Positions 25,170 through 34,984 of a DNA stretch of 64,000 bases are shown here, piece after piece. Numbering within the stretch: the first letter of the stretch is position 1; each line of letters opens with the position of its first letter. Where the stretch lies: assembly GCF_026151205.1 (NCBI RefSeq), contig NC_087076.1:20888828-20952827 (forward strand). Reading direction: 5' to 3'. A program made the translations under genes and the position numbers. The notes beneath the pieces were generated by a model that saw only the letters and a program-made list of their open reading frames with translations, did no database searches and had not been told where the DNA came from. Source of the DNA: Bolinopsis microptera. Taxonomy: Eukaryota; Ctenophora; Tentaculata; Lobata; Bolinopsidae.

Positions 25170-25257
25170 TAAGTATCCTCTTCGTTGGTAAGACCACTTC
25201 GGGCACTAGCCAATAAAGTGGTTCAGGTTACTTTGCTCAGATTACTTGGCTCAGATC
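25170..25257 (+). repeat. Right direct repeat flanking the 68-bp satellite
   Basis: Near copy of 21925-22012 in the same orientation (AGTATCCTCTTCGTTGGTAA ... TTGGCTCAGATCT). Together the pair brackets the array. Confidence 0.9.
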
Positions 25258-25449
25258 TTGTGTATTCTAATGCTTTGGGAGGGCCTGCCATGGTTCAGAT
25301 TTCGAGTCTTGGGTCGGATCTCGATGCTTGAGGAGCAGTGGATCGTATCCTTTTTGGCACGCTTCGTGAACACGTAAGCTTGTTAGATCAGATCTCGCGA
25401 TCGAAAGGCACCTGAGACCTTGTCATCTATTTTTTAAATCGACACACTT

Positions 25450-25784
25450 ATTTTACTTCGGAGTATTCCAACAGCAACATTGTTACACAAGTGTAACCAG
25501 CCAATTACAGGTGCCGAAGGATTAAGTTGGCCCGTGACGGTTAAGGTAGTGTGTACCATACTTTATTCGCCCGAGACTTTGCTGCAATGGGCAGCTCCTC
25601 ATTTAACCCTCACACCCGATTTCTCGAGTATTCGGCTGCGAGTAGACCGGGGGCTGCATAGATCACTCAGGATCCTAAGCTGAACGTAAACGACGCTCAT
25701 CCCACGACCAGGCAGACAGCGGGATTCAAACTCGCAACCTCACGATTGCAAAGCTGGTTTTCTAACCAACTGCGCTACCTGGCC
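25450..25784 (-). mobile_element. tRNA-derived SINE
   Basis: The minus strand from 25784 to 25706 is tRNA-like. The ends GGCCAGG and CCTGGTC can pair, and there is an A-box (TAGCGCAGTTGG) and a B-box (GAGTTTGAATCC). The anticodon stem pairs poorly and extra bases lie between the T-arm and the acceptor strand, so it is not a functional tRNA. It continues into a non-tRNA body to about 25450. This fits a Pol III SINE with a tRNA head. The 3' limit is uncertain. Confidence 0.65.
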
Positions 25785-25884
25785 GTTACGCTTGTTATAC
25801 AGATCGGATCAATACATAAGGACATGATTGTCTTCAGCAAGTACATCAGCGGACAAAGAAGAGCTCAACTACCTCTGAACACAG

Positions 25885-26258
25885 ACGGTTTCCTCTACAC
25901 CCGGAGAAAGGATTGAAATACCCCTACTACCTCTACCTGGAGATATCAGAAGTACAGAATCAAGAAATGTCCTGCTCATGTAATCCTTGACCATAGAGAT
26001 CAGTCCTTGGCCAGCGGTGCCAAACCTCATTCCCACAACCCTGACAACTTAGTAGCTGAGAAAGCAGAGTTCAGAGCAGAATTGAAGCGGAAAGCTGCCC
26101 TAGGATTTTCCAACAGAGTTACTCCATCCACGCTGTCATCAATAAGAAGTGCATCCCTTTGGTGTTCTACCTACTTTCTGACAATCCGGATTGTAGTTTT
26201 TATCAGAGGACTCAAATTATTTCTGAAAACAGCTTATCATCTCTTTTATCAACGTTAA
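25885..26258 (+). pseudogene. FLYWCH-type zinc-finger fragment (MULE-like)
   Basis: In one frame the sequence reads LYTRRKD, stop, then TWRYQKYRIKKCPAHVILD, SGAKPHSHNPDNLVAEKAEF and RAELKRKAA. The W, Cys, and HxH-N pattern is that of FLYWCH zinc fingers, which in animals often come from MULE-type transposases. An in-frame stop lies before the tryptophan, and the frame shifts after about 26140. No transposase catalytic domain follows, so this is a broken fragment. Confidence 0.55.
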
Positions 26259-26337
26259 AGCATATCATTCAGGTGACTTATATGGTCAGTGATAATCTCT
26301 CATCAGAACAAGTCATTTCATCCTATTAATTTCTCAG

Positions 26338-27045
26338 AGCTGGCAGAAAACTTCACAACAAAGCTCTGTTTGCCATGCTTAGATCCCCGATGAGGTACTT
26401 CGACACGCATCCTATAGGTGAGGCATATAATTGGTATTTTGATATTTGGCCTCAAGCATCCAAGTAATTTTTTGGAACTTTACTTTTAGCTGTGATGCTA
26501 TTTGCTCCAGATTGCATAACTTTAATGTTATCGGTTAACACTGATGTACAAATATGATAAGAATTTGGTTTCTGTGTCATTAAAAATCTTCACAAACAAA
26601 TTCATTCAGGATTAATAATCAATCGCTTCTCCAAAGACACCTTCTTCATGGACGAGAAATTCCCTGACGTTTCATTCGACTTCGTTCAATTATTTCTCCT
26701 TTTCTTAGGTAATAAATGACAATAGAAATAACAATTGAATAAATATAATAACAACTTAAAGATAGATTAAAATGATTGTCAATAACGATTCATCTTTCAT
26801 TAGAATTTCTCTGATCAGATAAGATGGCAAGATATGTGAAGTAATTAATTAAATAATTAACAATAGATAATTAGCAAATGCTCAGTCCTCATCAGTATCC
26901 TCATTTTCAGCGGCTGTAATCCTAGTTTTTATAGCTAATTACTGGTTTATCATACCCAGCTCATTCTGATGGTTGTAGTAATTCTGCGGACAGCTCGATA
27001 TTATCTGGTTACATCAGTTGAAATCCCTGCGGTTGAAGGGGGCGG
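26338..27045 (+). pseudogene. ABCC/MRP-type ABC transporter fragment, three exons
   Basis: Exons 26338-26417, 26610-26708 and 26911 to about 27045 have correct AG/GT borders and compatible phases. They encode part of the second membrane domain of an MRP4-like exporter: GRKLHNKALFAMLRSPMRYF, then INRFSKDTFFMDEKFPD and ILVFIANYWFIIP. A frame change near 26955 then leads to VVVILRTARYYLVTSVEI, the equivalent of the family's RRYYLxTSREI. Nucleotide-binding domains are absent: an unrelated sequence and the LINE follow, and nothing upstream extends the N-terminus. It is a gene fragment, probably dead. Confidence 0.75.
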
Positions 27046-27168
27046 GAAAGAAAGTAGTGTTCTGTCCGGCATTTATCGTAGTAGACGATCACAGCCGGAC
27101 TCAGGGAGTGGAGCTTGTGGGAGGATTAAGTGTACTACGGCTTTACAAATTTTGGAAGCATGCTGGGA

Positions 27169-27256
27169 TATAGATCTGATACCAATCGTATAGATCTGAT
27201 ACCAATATATAGATATAGATCTGATACCAATAGTATCTGATACCAATAGTATATAT
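27169..27256 (+). repeat. Short tandem repeat at the LINE 3' end
   Basis: Four to five imperfect copies of ATAGATCTGATACCAATAGT. It lies just beyond the 3' end of the minus-strand LINE and could be its short-repeat tail, as many RTE/L2-type elements have. Confidence 0.7.
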
Positions 27257-27411
27257 ACTAAAAATACTCTAGTACAATTGTAACTGCAGTTTTACAGAAC
27301 TCTAAATGCAGGTACCACCCGGCCGTATTCACACTCAGACCTGAGTCATTTTCCGATACGAGATTGGGGACTAGACGGGTTCTAAAAACAAACAAACATA
27401 TATTAAAGTCA

Positions 27412-28866
27412 CTATTGTGACAGTACATTAGAACCAGACAGAAACAATATGCAGTTTCTGAGATCTGCATAATGCATAATTCTAAGATTATTGTTTTCAA
27501 CACCTGTAAACTTAGCAGCATCTTCGAGTACGCAGGACTTCCAGTTCTTACGGGGTCTGCCCCTTGACCTCTTTCCATAATTTGGCTTCCAGTTCAACAG
27601 AAACCTCGGTAGTCTAGAGTCTGGCATTCTAACTACATGTCCATACCAACGTAGCCTGGCAGCACTGATGAAAGTCTCAACTGACTTGATGCCAGCCCTC
27701 CTAAGAACTTCGTCGTTGGTCACATGAAAGAACCATTTAATCCTAAGGATCCTTCTCAAGGAGGTTTGATGGAAAACCTCAAAGCGTTTCATCTGCTTTT
27801 TGGTGGTGTTCCAGACTTCAGCTCCATACAACAAGATGGTGAGGACAGCAGCCCTATAGATCCTGATCTTGGTTGGAGTCTTTATAGTTCTGCTATTCCA
27901 AATGTTCCAGAGCTGATGAAAGGCGCCATTAGCCTTCTGGATACGGACATCCAGGTCTCTGCTGATTGTCCCATCCCCACTGATAGTTGCACCCAGGTAG
28001 ACAAAGTTGCTAACCTGCTCGACGGGTTCACCCTCAACCGACAGCTCAATACAATCATCCTTGATGAAAGGTCGCTGGGAGGCGCACTTGCTTACAGCCA
28101 TGCATTGGGTCTTCTTTGCATTTATTCTGAGCCCAGCGTAGGAGCTGTAATAAACTAATAGATCAGTTGATTCCTGTAGGCCTTCCCCTGAGTTGTCCAT
28201 AATAGCCATGTCATCAGCATAATCGGTGTCCAGAATGACCTTTTCCTCGACCGTCTTCATCTCTTTCTGCAGCACTGCGCCTTGACTGATGATCTTGTTG
28301 GTCTCAGCCAGAAATGCAGAAAAGTTTAGGCAGAAATTAAAGACAGGAGGTGCTTGAATGTCACCCTGACCTGTGCCTGAGTTAACATCAAACCAGTCTG
28401 TCAGCTCCCCATTAACCCTCACGGCACTCATGGTACCCCCAAAAAATGACTGAAATATTCTGACATATTTTTCAGGCAGCCCATAGTGTCTCATACTGCA
28501 CCAAATAAAGTCCCTTCTGATAGAATCGAACGCTGCCTTGAAATCCACAAAATTAATGTAAAGAGGAATGTTAAACTCAAGACAGTTATGAATAATAGTT
28601 CGGAGAGAATAAATCTGATCAATACATGAGCGGTTCTGTCTAAATCCGCACTGATTCTCCCTGAGGAGACACTCCATACCAGCATGTAACCGCTTAAGAA
28701 GAATCATCTGAAAAAGCTTGGATGCTGTAGACCTTAAGGTGATCCCTCTGTTGTTCCCGCAGACTGAAGTGTCTCCTTTCTTCCCAATAACAATGATCAC
28801 ACCCTTTAACCAATCTTCAGGAACAGTCTCTTCTTCCCACACTTTGACACTTTCTTGAATAGACAC
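27412..28866 (-). pseudogene. LINE reverse transcriptase segment
   Basis: About 480 residues. RT motifs in order: NNRGITLRSTASKLFQ, QCGFRQNRSCIDQIYSLR, motif A YINFVDFKAAFDSIRRDF, motif B SGTGQGDIQAPPVFNF (changed from the usual RQGCxLSP), motif C YADDMAIM, then VSNFVYLGATI. The C-terminus has LRRILRIKWFFHVTNDEV and RLRWYGHVVRMPDSRLPRFL. The catalytic Asp pair of YADD is present. It is separated from the endonuclease by a frame change in the 28806-28866 overlap, where LECLFKK in one frame is continued by ESVKVWEEE in the other. Confidence 0.9.
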
Positions 28867-30661
28867 TCTAGTTGATCAACTAGAGCACTTGCACCATACT
28901 TCAGTTGCTCGTTAGTTATCCCGTCCACTCCTGGGCTTTTGACTTTGTTGTTCTTAAGCTTTGTCAGGGAATAACTAATCTCGTCTCTGGTGGGTGGTCC
29001 ATCCGAACAAGAGAGAGAGTTAAATTGGGGTTGGGGTGGTACTGTATCAAGGTCGGCAAGATCGACACTTGATAATGGAGGGTTCAGAAGTTCAGCAAAG
29101 TGCTCCTTCCACCTATCCCTCTGCTGTTGGGGATCCGTGATCTTCCTACCGTCCTTGTCTTGGACACAAGATGCTTGAGGCTTCTTGTTCTTACCAGAGA
29201 TCTTCTTGATCTTTGCCCATACTTCACGCTGCTGACCTTTGCTCGCTGCTTCCTCAAGATCAGTAGCTACTCTAACTGCCCAGTTATTGTCGTCTAGCTT
29301 GCTGCTTTTCTTGACTAACTTATTAAGTTTAGAATACTCTGACCTGTTAGCGTCTGAGTTTGGGTCTTTGCGCTTAAACTGTGCCCGCTGAATCAATAAA
29401 TCCTTGGTCTTCCGTGACAAGTGTTGCTCCTTTGCCTTCCGGGGTCTTTTGCCTAGTACCTCCAGTGAGACATCAGTGACGGTCTGACTGAGATTACGCC
29501 ACATATCCTCGAGGTCGACCTCACTATCCAGACTTGCAAATCGGTTTTGAAGAGCCACATTGTACTCTGTAACCGTAGTACTATCCCTCAGGCGTTCAAT
29601 GGCAGGCACATTGGGCCTGTTGGCGTTGATCTTTGTCACTGACTGAAGTTTGATTTTCAGCAGTCCTAGAACCAGATAATGATCGGAGCCGATGTCTGCC
29701 CCGCGACATACCCTAACATCAAAAAGTGACTGACGAAACCGCTTTCCAATGCAGATATGATCTATCTGATTGACGGTGAGCCCGTTGGGGGACCGCCATG
29801 TTCCCTTGTGAATATTCTTGTGCTCGAAGAGAGTTTCCCCGATGACAAGCTGGTTCGTCGCACAGAAATCCACAAGTCTTGTCCCGTTGTCATTTGATGA
29901 GCTATGGAGTGATTCCCCACCGATGACCGCTTCACTTCCATATCTGCCTGATGTTACTTTTGCATTAAAATCGCCGAGCAGTAACTTGATATCGTGACGA
30001 GGTAGCCCATCAAATGTATCTGTGAGTGTCCTATAAAACTTATCTTTCTCACTCTCCTCAGCACCCTCAGTTGGAGCATAGGCCACAACAACAGAGATGT
30101 TGATTTGCTTACTATGCAGCCTAGCAGTTAAAACCCGCTCCGATGTGGGAGTGAACGATATCAGGGAGTTTCTGATTCGTTTTGAAAGACTGAGACCGAC
30201 TCCCTGTCTCTTGATCCCGTCGACTCTACCGGAATGGATGAGTAGACTGCCATTGTCCAGTAGAGTGGTGCCAGATCCAGGCATGTGAGTCTCGGTGATC
30301 CCCAAAAGATCCAATCTGTACTGATCAATGTTTTGAGTAAGTTGGTAGAGCCATGTGTAGATGAGTTGACAAGAGATAGAACGTTCCATGTTCCAAAACG
30401 TAAAAACTGTTTGCAATAATTTACTGGATTGGATTTGTTGGAAGCAGGGTCAACATGGATGATCTGTTGACTAATAAATCTGGTCGGATGACGAGTACCC
30501 CCTCTTCTCATCAGGCGACTGGGGTCCCGTAGGCTTTGCCCAGCCTCCGTCATGCTGGAACCATCCGTCCTTGAATTGGAAGTAGCACTCCGTCCATTTG
30601 ATGTGTGTGTTGTTTCAGTAGCGTTGTTATTTGAGGTGGAAGGGATGCTGGCCCTTCGCAC
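28806..30661 (-). pseudogene. LINE endonuclease segment and N-terminus
   Basis: From 30661 a Ser/Thr-rich start leads to FLRFGTWNVLSL, the first EEP motif. A frame change near 30340 then gives RLDLLGITETHMPGSG, INISVVVAYAPTEG, KLLLGDFNAK, LTVNQIDHICIGKRFR and ADIGSDHYLVLG, the catalytic Asp/Asn/His motifs of LINE endonucleases. A linker rich in basic residues runs into the RT fingers (SPGVDGITNEQLKYG). Confidence 0.9.
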
Positions 30662-30902
30662 CCGATGAACTGCATGCAGTCCTAACGAGACAGATGTCCC
30701 GGTTATATTTTTCGACCTGTACTGGTCTAGAGCCGCAGTGTTCTGTTACCGTTCACCTGTTTTAACTGGAATCACCCAGAACAGGCTACTAAGCTTAACA
30801 GTGGCACCTCGAGAAGGGTGTGGCTCTTCACCACGCACTACGGATCTTGGGCTCGGAGAGGTTGTGTAAGACACTTCACGAGCCCCTGGAGTTTTGGAAA
30901 AC

Positions 30903-31102
30903 CCCTAACTATAAGGAAGTTAGTCTAATTTCTCGCTATATATTATCAGGGTTAGGGTTTCACTTTCAGCATATGCTTTTCTTAAAGATTGGGTTAGGGT
31001 TCCGGTTAGGGTTGGGATCAGATTATATTAGAGTACAGCTTGAGCTAGAGAACAGGTTGAATAAGTCACGTGACAGTCGAGTGTAGAGTGATTAAGCATC
31101 AT
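30903..31102. mobile_element. MITE with internal TTAGGG words (right half)
   Basis: Contains GGGTTAGGGTTTC, TTGGGTTAGGGTTCCGGTTA and the end GTCACGTGACAGTCGAGTGT followed by AGAGTGATTAAGCATCAT. The same end with a matching left end is complete at 44158-44617. Here the left end is missing or diverged. Confidence 0.7.
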
Positions 31103-32054
31103 CCGATAATGAGCGTACTAATACTATGTCCATAACTGCTACAGTTTATTTTCGTGTGTTCATTTATTATATTTATATCCCTTAGTCGCATTCTTGATAG
31201 CTAGGCACCCATTTCTAGCTGTCTGCTAGGTACATTTACTTTTTGATTAAGTTTGACTCCAAATCTAGCAACTCTATGATCATGCCCATTAATCCTTTTT
31301 TAAATATGGTTTATTAATTCACTAGTCTTGAAAGTTCGCTCTGGCCTCGATAAAAAGAAACATCCCTATAAGTATAACTATTATAACTATAACGTTAAGT
31401 TCGTTTTAGGTTGACCGTAGGACTAATAGTAATATATAATATAAATAATTAGCGTAAGTTGAGGACATTCTTCAGAGCGATTTCTTCACTGAAAAAAAAT
31501 CAAACAAAGAGTAAGATTTTCGAACCAACTTCAAAAGCTGAAGTTTCCTGAGCTGAAAATAGCTAACTCCGGAATTTTAATAAATTTACTTGAAATTACC
31601 CGATTGTAATGTAATTATCTTCGTACCTCGGGGTGTTATAAAGTTATAAAACCTGAAGCCCAGTTACCCTGTATTTCACCGGATGGGTGGTCGCCCACCG
31701 GTCAAACATAACGAGATCTTTCCTTTGGACCAGCAGAGTTATTATTAGCACTAAGTGCTCTGGGCCAATTGCATAACTTGTAAGTAAGGCCTATAGTAAT
31801 TAGTATAACATTTTGGCCTATCCGACTATCCGTGTACGTTTGTAAACGTCCATTTCGTTGTTCACCGTAAGCGTTACAAAAGCTTACGGATAGGCCTAGT
31901 AAATCTAATCGCGCCCATTCCGTGGTCATACTCATATGATGTTATTGTTCGGAATTTTGATACTATATAGTCTCCAGTTAGTCTAACTCTAAGTCTAACT
32001 TAATGCGAGCTTTTTCTTTGAATAGGAGATGGGCAATTTGGTTATCACTATCAG
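31103..32054. other. No gene recognised
   Basis: AT-rich. Around 31108-31262 the words GATAATGAGCGTACTA, TTCGTGTGTTCATTTAT and CTTTTTGATTAA recur in order at 33546-33695, showing another shared dispersed repeat. Confidence 0.5.
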
Positions 32055-32318
32055 TATCTGTCAGTGTCAATGGTCACATATTATAAAGCACAGTTAAGGC
32101 ACAGCTACAATGGTTACTTAAAGTTAAGGCACGCTTAACGGGCACACTTAACTCATGGCTATGTGAAAGAAACGTTAAGTTGACGTTCCTTTCACATAGT
32201 CATGAGTCTACGCGTACTACGTGACACGCTTGTTTTACAAGTAAGCGAAAGGGCTCTGGTTAGAGCAATACGTTCCTTTTAAACCTTAACCGTTATATGT
32301 GACCATTGACAGAGTCGT
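32055..32318. mobile_element. Foldback/MITE with GTCAATGGTCACATAT ends
   Basis: The left end TGTCAGTGTCAATGGTCACA matches the right end (other strand) CTCTGTCAATGGTCACATAT. Inside, ACTCATGGCTATGTGAAAG and CTTTCACATAGTCATGAGT form a second inverted repeat around 32150-32205. Confidence 0.65.
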
Positions 32319-32868
32319 TATGAGCAATATTACCAGCGCTCATGATAGTCATTGTTTTGGCTCAGTGTTTTAACTAATAAAATTATAACAATCGTTACAG
32401 CATGGCATTATTTCAACGTGTTTTAAATTTGATAAGACTGAAAGGTGCAGGTCGGGTTCTGGCCTGCATGTTATTGTTAAAAGCAGCAGTTGTGGAATTT
32501 CCGGTAAATCTTATTCTCACGTGTGTTTTTTCCTCACAATAACTGTTCCCGCGGTGTGTTCCGGCATAGTTTGAAACTATTTACACTGTATGCATTGTCC
32601 TCATGACTCACGGTTAAGTGTAGATACATGGTCATAGACCCAGGCCACGCTGGCTCCAAATATTCAACATAATGTCAAGATAATGTGCAATTCATGGCAT
32701 ATTTATATTCAAGTACTATAGTGTAACCCGGCCTTTGGCCGGGATTTCACTACCGCAGTTAATAACGGCTGATAAGTGTAGAGTGTTATAAACCCATGAT
32801 AGCATGATGGGGCCATGATGAGCCGAGCCCACGCTGGCTCCACTGAGGGACCGCAACACAATAGTAAG

Positions 32869-33200
32869 GGGTGCACGATAAAAATAAACCTGCTCGGATT
32901 TTAAAAATTTTTGTACCATTGTTTTCTAGAGACTGTGAGAATTTTCACAATACCAAATTTGTCATACCTTTTTGAAAAGATCAGTGAGTTTCGCCTAGGT
33001 GCCATATTTGATGGTGCGCGGCTTTTGGAGCAAAAGTAGCTGTAAAAGTCGCGTAATTTGACCAAATTTGACCAAATTTGTTAATTTTTGTCGTATTATT
33101 TGGATTTATCTTCGGTTCCTTGAATGAAATCATTTTGAAAATTGGCAATGACCTTCCAATAGGGCTTTCACAACTGTCCGAAAAATTTGGTGGATATTGG
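32869..33200 (+). repeat. Dispersed repeat family R1, copy 1
   Basis: Shares GTGCACGATAAA, TTTTTGTACCATTGTTTTCT, TGCCATATTTGATGGTGCGC, GGCTTTTGGAGCAAAA and TTTTTGTCGTATTATTTGG with 42726-42975 (opposite strand) and 50058-50340. No coding capacity is evident. Its undisturbed copies serve as empty sites for an insertion in the third copy. Confidence 0.8.
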
Positions 33201-33771
33201 AGTTGATATAGTGATGAAAATGGGGGGAAATGCGCTGCTTTTAGCTGTAACATAATGTCTGATGGTTGGATATGCTTTAAATTTTTCGGACACTTTCCTT
33301 GTAAGTCAATGAGTAAGCTAACCAATTTTTGTTGCAATCGGAGGTCGGGAAGTATACTGAATATCTATTTGTTTGAAGGAAATTGTGCTGGCCGAAATTA
33401 TCGCTAAAAAACCATCCTACAGTCGGCACGCGCGGCTCACTGTCGATGGCGCACTACCTAACAATAGATTTATTAATATGCAACATAATTTCAAGATTAT
33501 GTACAATAGGCGCGGTTATATTCAAGTATATTCAACAACGTTACACGATAATGAGCGTACTATGCCCATAATTTTACTTCGCTTTCTTTTCGTGTGTTCA
33601 TTTATGTTTCTTAGTCGTATTCTTGAAGTTGATACAATACAGATGGGTACTAATTTCTGTCTATCTAGGTAAAACTAAATCGACTTTTTGATTAACTTAA
33701 AATGGAGGAGTCAAGCAGTAGTATATAGTTTATAGGGTAAAATGTCCGGTGAATATTTCTTTAACCTTCCT

Positions 33772-33886
33772 TTGTATCACGTCGTGACCCCCATCGTCGT
33801 TTCACTATAAGTATAGTGTAGAGTTTCTACAATACAGGGGGAGCTGCGCACTCGTGCGCGGCGGGTCATACAACCGCGTATGACAA
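33772..33886 (+). mobile_element. Small structured repeat, copy B
   Basis: Starts TTGTATCACGTCGTGACCCC and ends CGCGTATGACAA. CCCCC near the start pairs with GGGGG after ACAATACA; CGCGCAC-type sequence with GTGCGCG forms a second stem; GTCATAC with GTATGAC forms the third. The loop of the first stem is longer here because of an extra AGTATAGTGTAGAG segment. Confidence 0.8.
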
Positions 33887-34484
33887 ACCTTCTTTACGGT
33901 AGTTAAATCATAAATGTTGCGAACCCGTGGTATGGTGATCACGTTCACAATTTGGATAGTCCCCAGCTTGAGCTAGTGACTTAATACTAGCCTTTCTTTT
34001 GAATGAACCAGCGCTAATCGTTTTTGCCCAGTGTGTTAAAGTATTAACAAAGGAAACTCCAATTAGGTTTAGGTTAGTTTGGCCTTTCAGCTACTGTTTA
34101 AAACATATATTGTGGCCCGCTCCTACTAGGCCCCCTACTGGCCCAGTGCCCACTAGCTACGCCGAAGTAGATGGAGGCCGCCTGAGCCTTCATTGTACAA
34201 CAGTAAAGAACCGTAATTTGTGAAGTCAAATAAATTATCTCCAGGTAAGGGGTCCTTTGATTTTATTTGGTCGAGCGTGTCATCCTTTGAAAGGCTGATT
34301 CTCATGGGAGGGGGGGGGGATACAAAATGCATTATCATACACTTTTTGGGATTATTAGATCGTCAGTAGTAACAAGTTTCTTGCTCTGAACCTGAAAATC
34401 GTATGGCTTGCAGCCTTGCAGATGGCTGGAAAGGTATGTAATTAAGTTATAACTATAAAATGAAGAGAAAGCAATCCTTCGTGC

Positions 34485-34984
34485 CAAGGACAAAAGAAAA
34501 TCGCGATTATTTAGGACAAAAATCGCGGCTCCGCAACAAGCCAAACTAGGCAAAATCGCGGCGAAAATCTCGAAAATCGCGGCTGATTCGCAAACATTTC
34601 CACGGTTCTTCAAGTGAACAAGTTGTTCTTAGGCACGTGATTCTGGAACGAGTAGTCCAATGGCATATAATTATCGTTATGGTTATCGGACAGAATGAGG
34701 TTTAAATTACTTAACATTTTTAATTCTATCGAGTAGTGGCAAACTTTTGCAGCTGGCTTTTTGTGGGCTACTAATTAGAGGTGGTGGCATGTTGCCAGCA
34801 TTGTGGGATCCTTTGTATAAGTTGTTCACTATCGATATGTTCGTATAAATATTTCCTTTACCCTCATTCACTCATTGCATCACATCGTGACCCCCATCAT
34901 CGTTTCACTCAGTTGTGTCGGGGTGAAAGTCGCGATATGCAGCGATTCCGCACGTGCCGCGATTTCCTTTTGAATTTGACCTTG
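34485..34984. mobile_element. 500-bp non-autonomous hAT element with 8-bp TSD
   Basis: Ends are CAAGGACAAAAGAAAATCGC (left) and, on the other strand, CAAGGTCAAATTCAAAAGGA with AATCGCGGC following. The 8-bp direct repeat CTTCGTGC flanks it at 34477-34484 and 34985-34992. The related locus at 38518-38530 has CTTCTTGCAGAC uninterrupted, which is an empty site. Inside is half of the small structured repeat (34874-34912). ATCGCGGC words recur near both ends. No transposase. Confidence 0.9.
34874..34912 (+). mobile_element. Small structured repeat, copy C (5' half only)
   Basis: TTGCATCACATCGTGACCCC then CATCATCGTTTCAC matches the first half of copies B and D. The GC stem and the GTATGACAA end are absent. 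Confidence 0.65.

Larger units (their letters stand above)
27258..30830 (-). mobile_element. Near full-length non-LTR retrotransposon (EEP endonuclease + RT)
   Basis: A 3.4-kb element with an N-terminal low-complexity part (from 30661), an exonuclease-endonuclease-phosphatase domain, a reverse transcriptase and a C-terminal GKRSRGRPRKNW region. It is interrupted by two frame changes (about 30340 and 28860) and is otherwise open, so it is a fairly young dead copy or has indel errors. The region 30662-30830 may be its 5' UTR. Clade is not assigned from motifs alone. A much older copy lies at 1584-3227. Confidence 0.9.

Noticed and set aside
25706-25784. Functional tRNA gene
   Set aside because: The anticodon stem pairs poorly and extra bases follow the T-arm. 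It is better explained as a SINE head.
27724-28158. 144-residue plus-strand open frame
   Set aside because: It is antisense to the LINE reverse transcriptase, which has clear motifs on the minus strand.
32981-33337. 118-residue minus-strand frame
   Set aside because: It lies in dispersed repeat R1, whose other copies do not keep the frame.
33772-33886. Hammerhead ribozyme in the structured repeat
   Set aside because: The CUGANGA and GAAA core is absent from all well-preserved copies; the ATGATGAGTC word in copy A is not shared.
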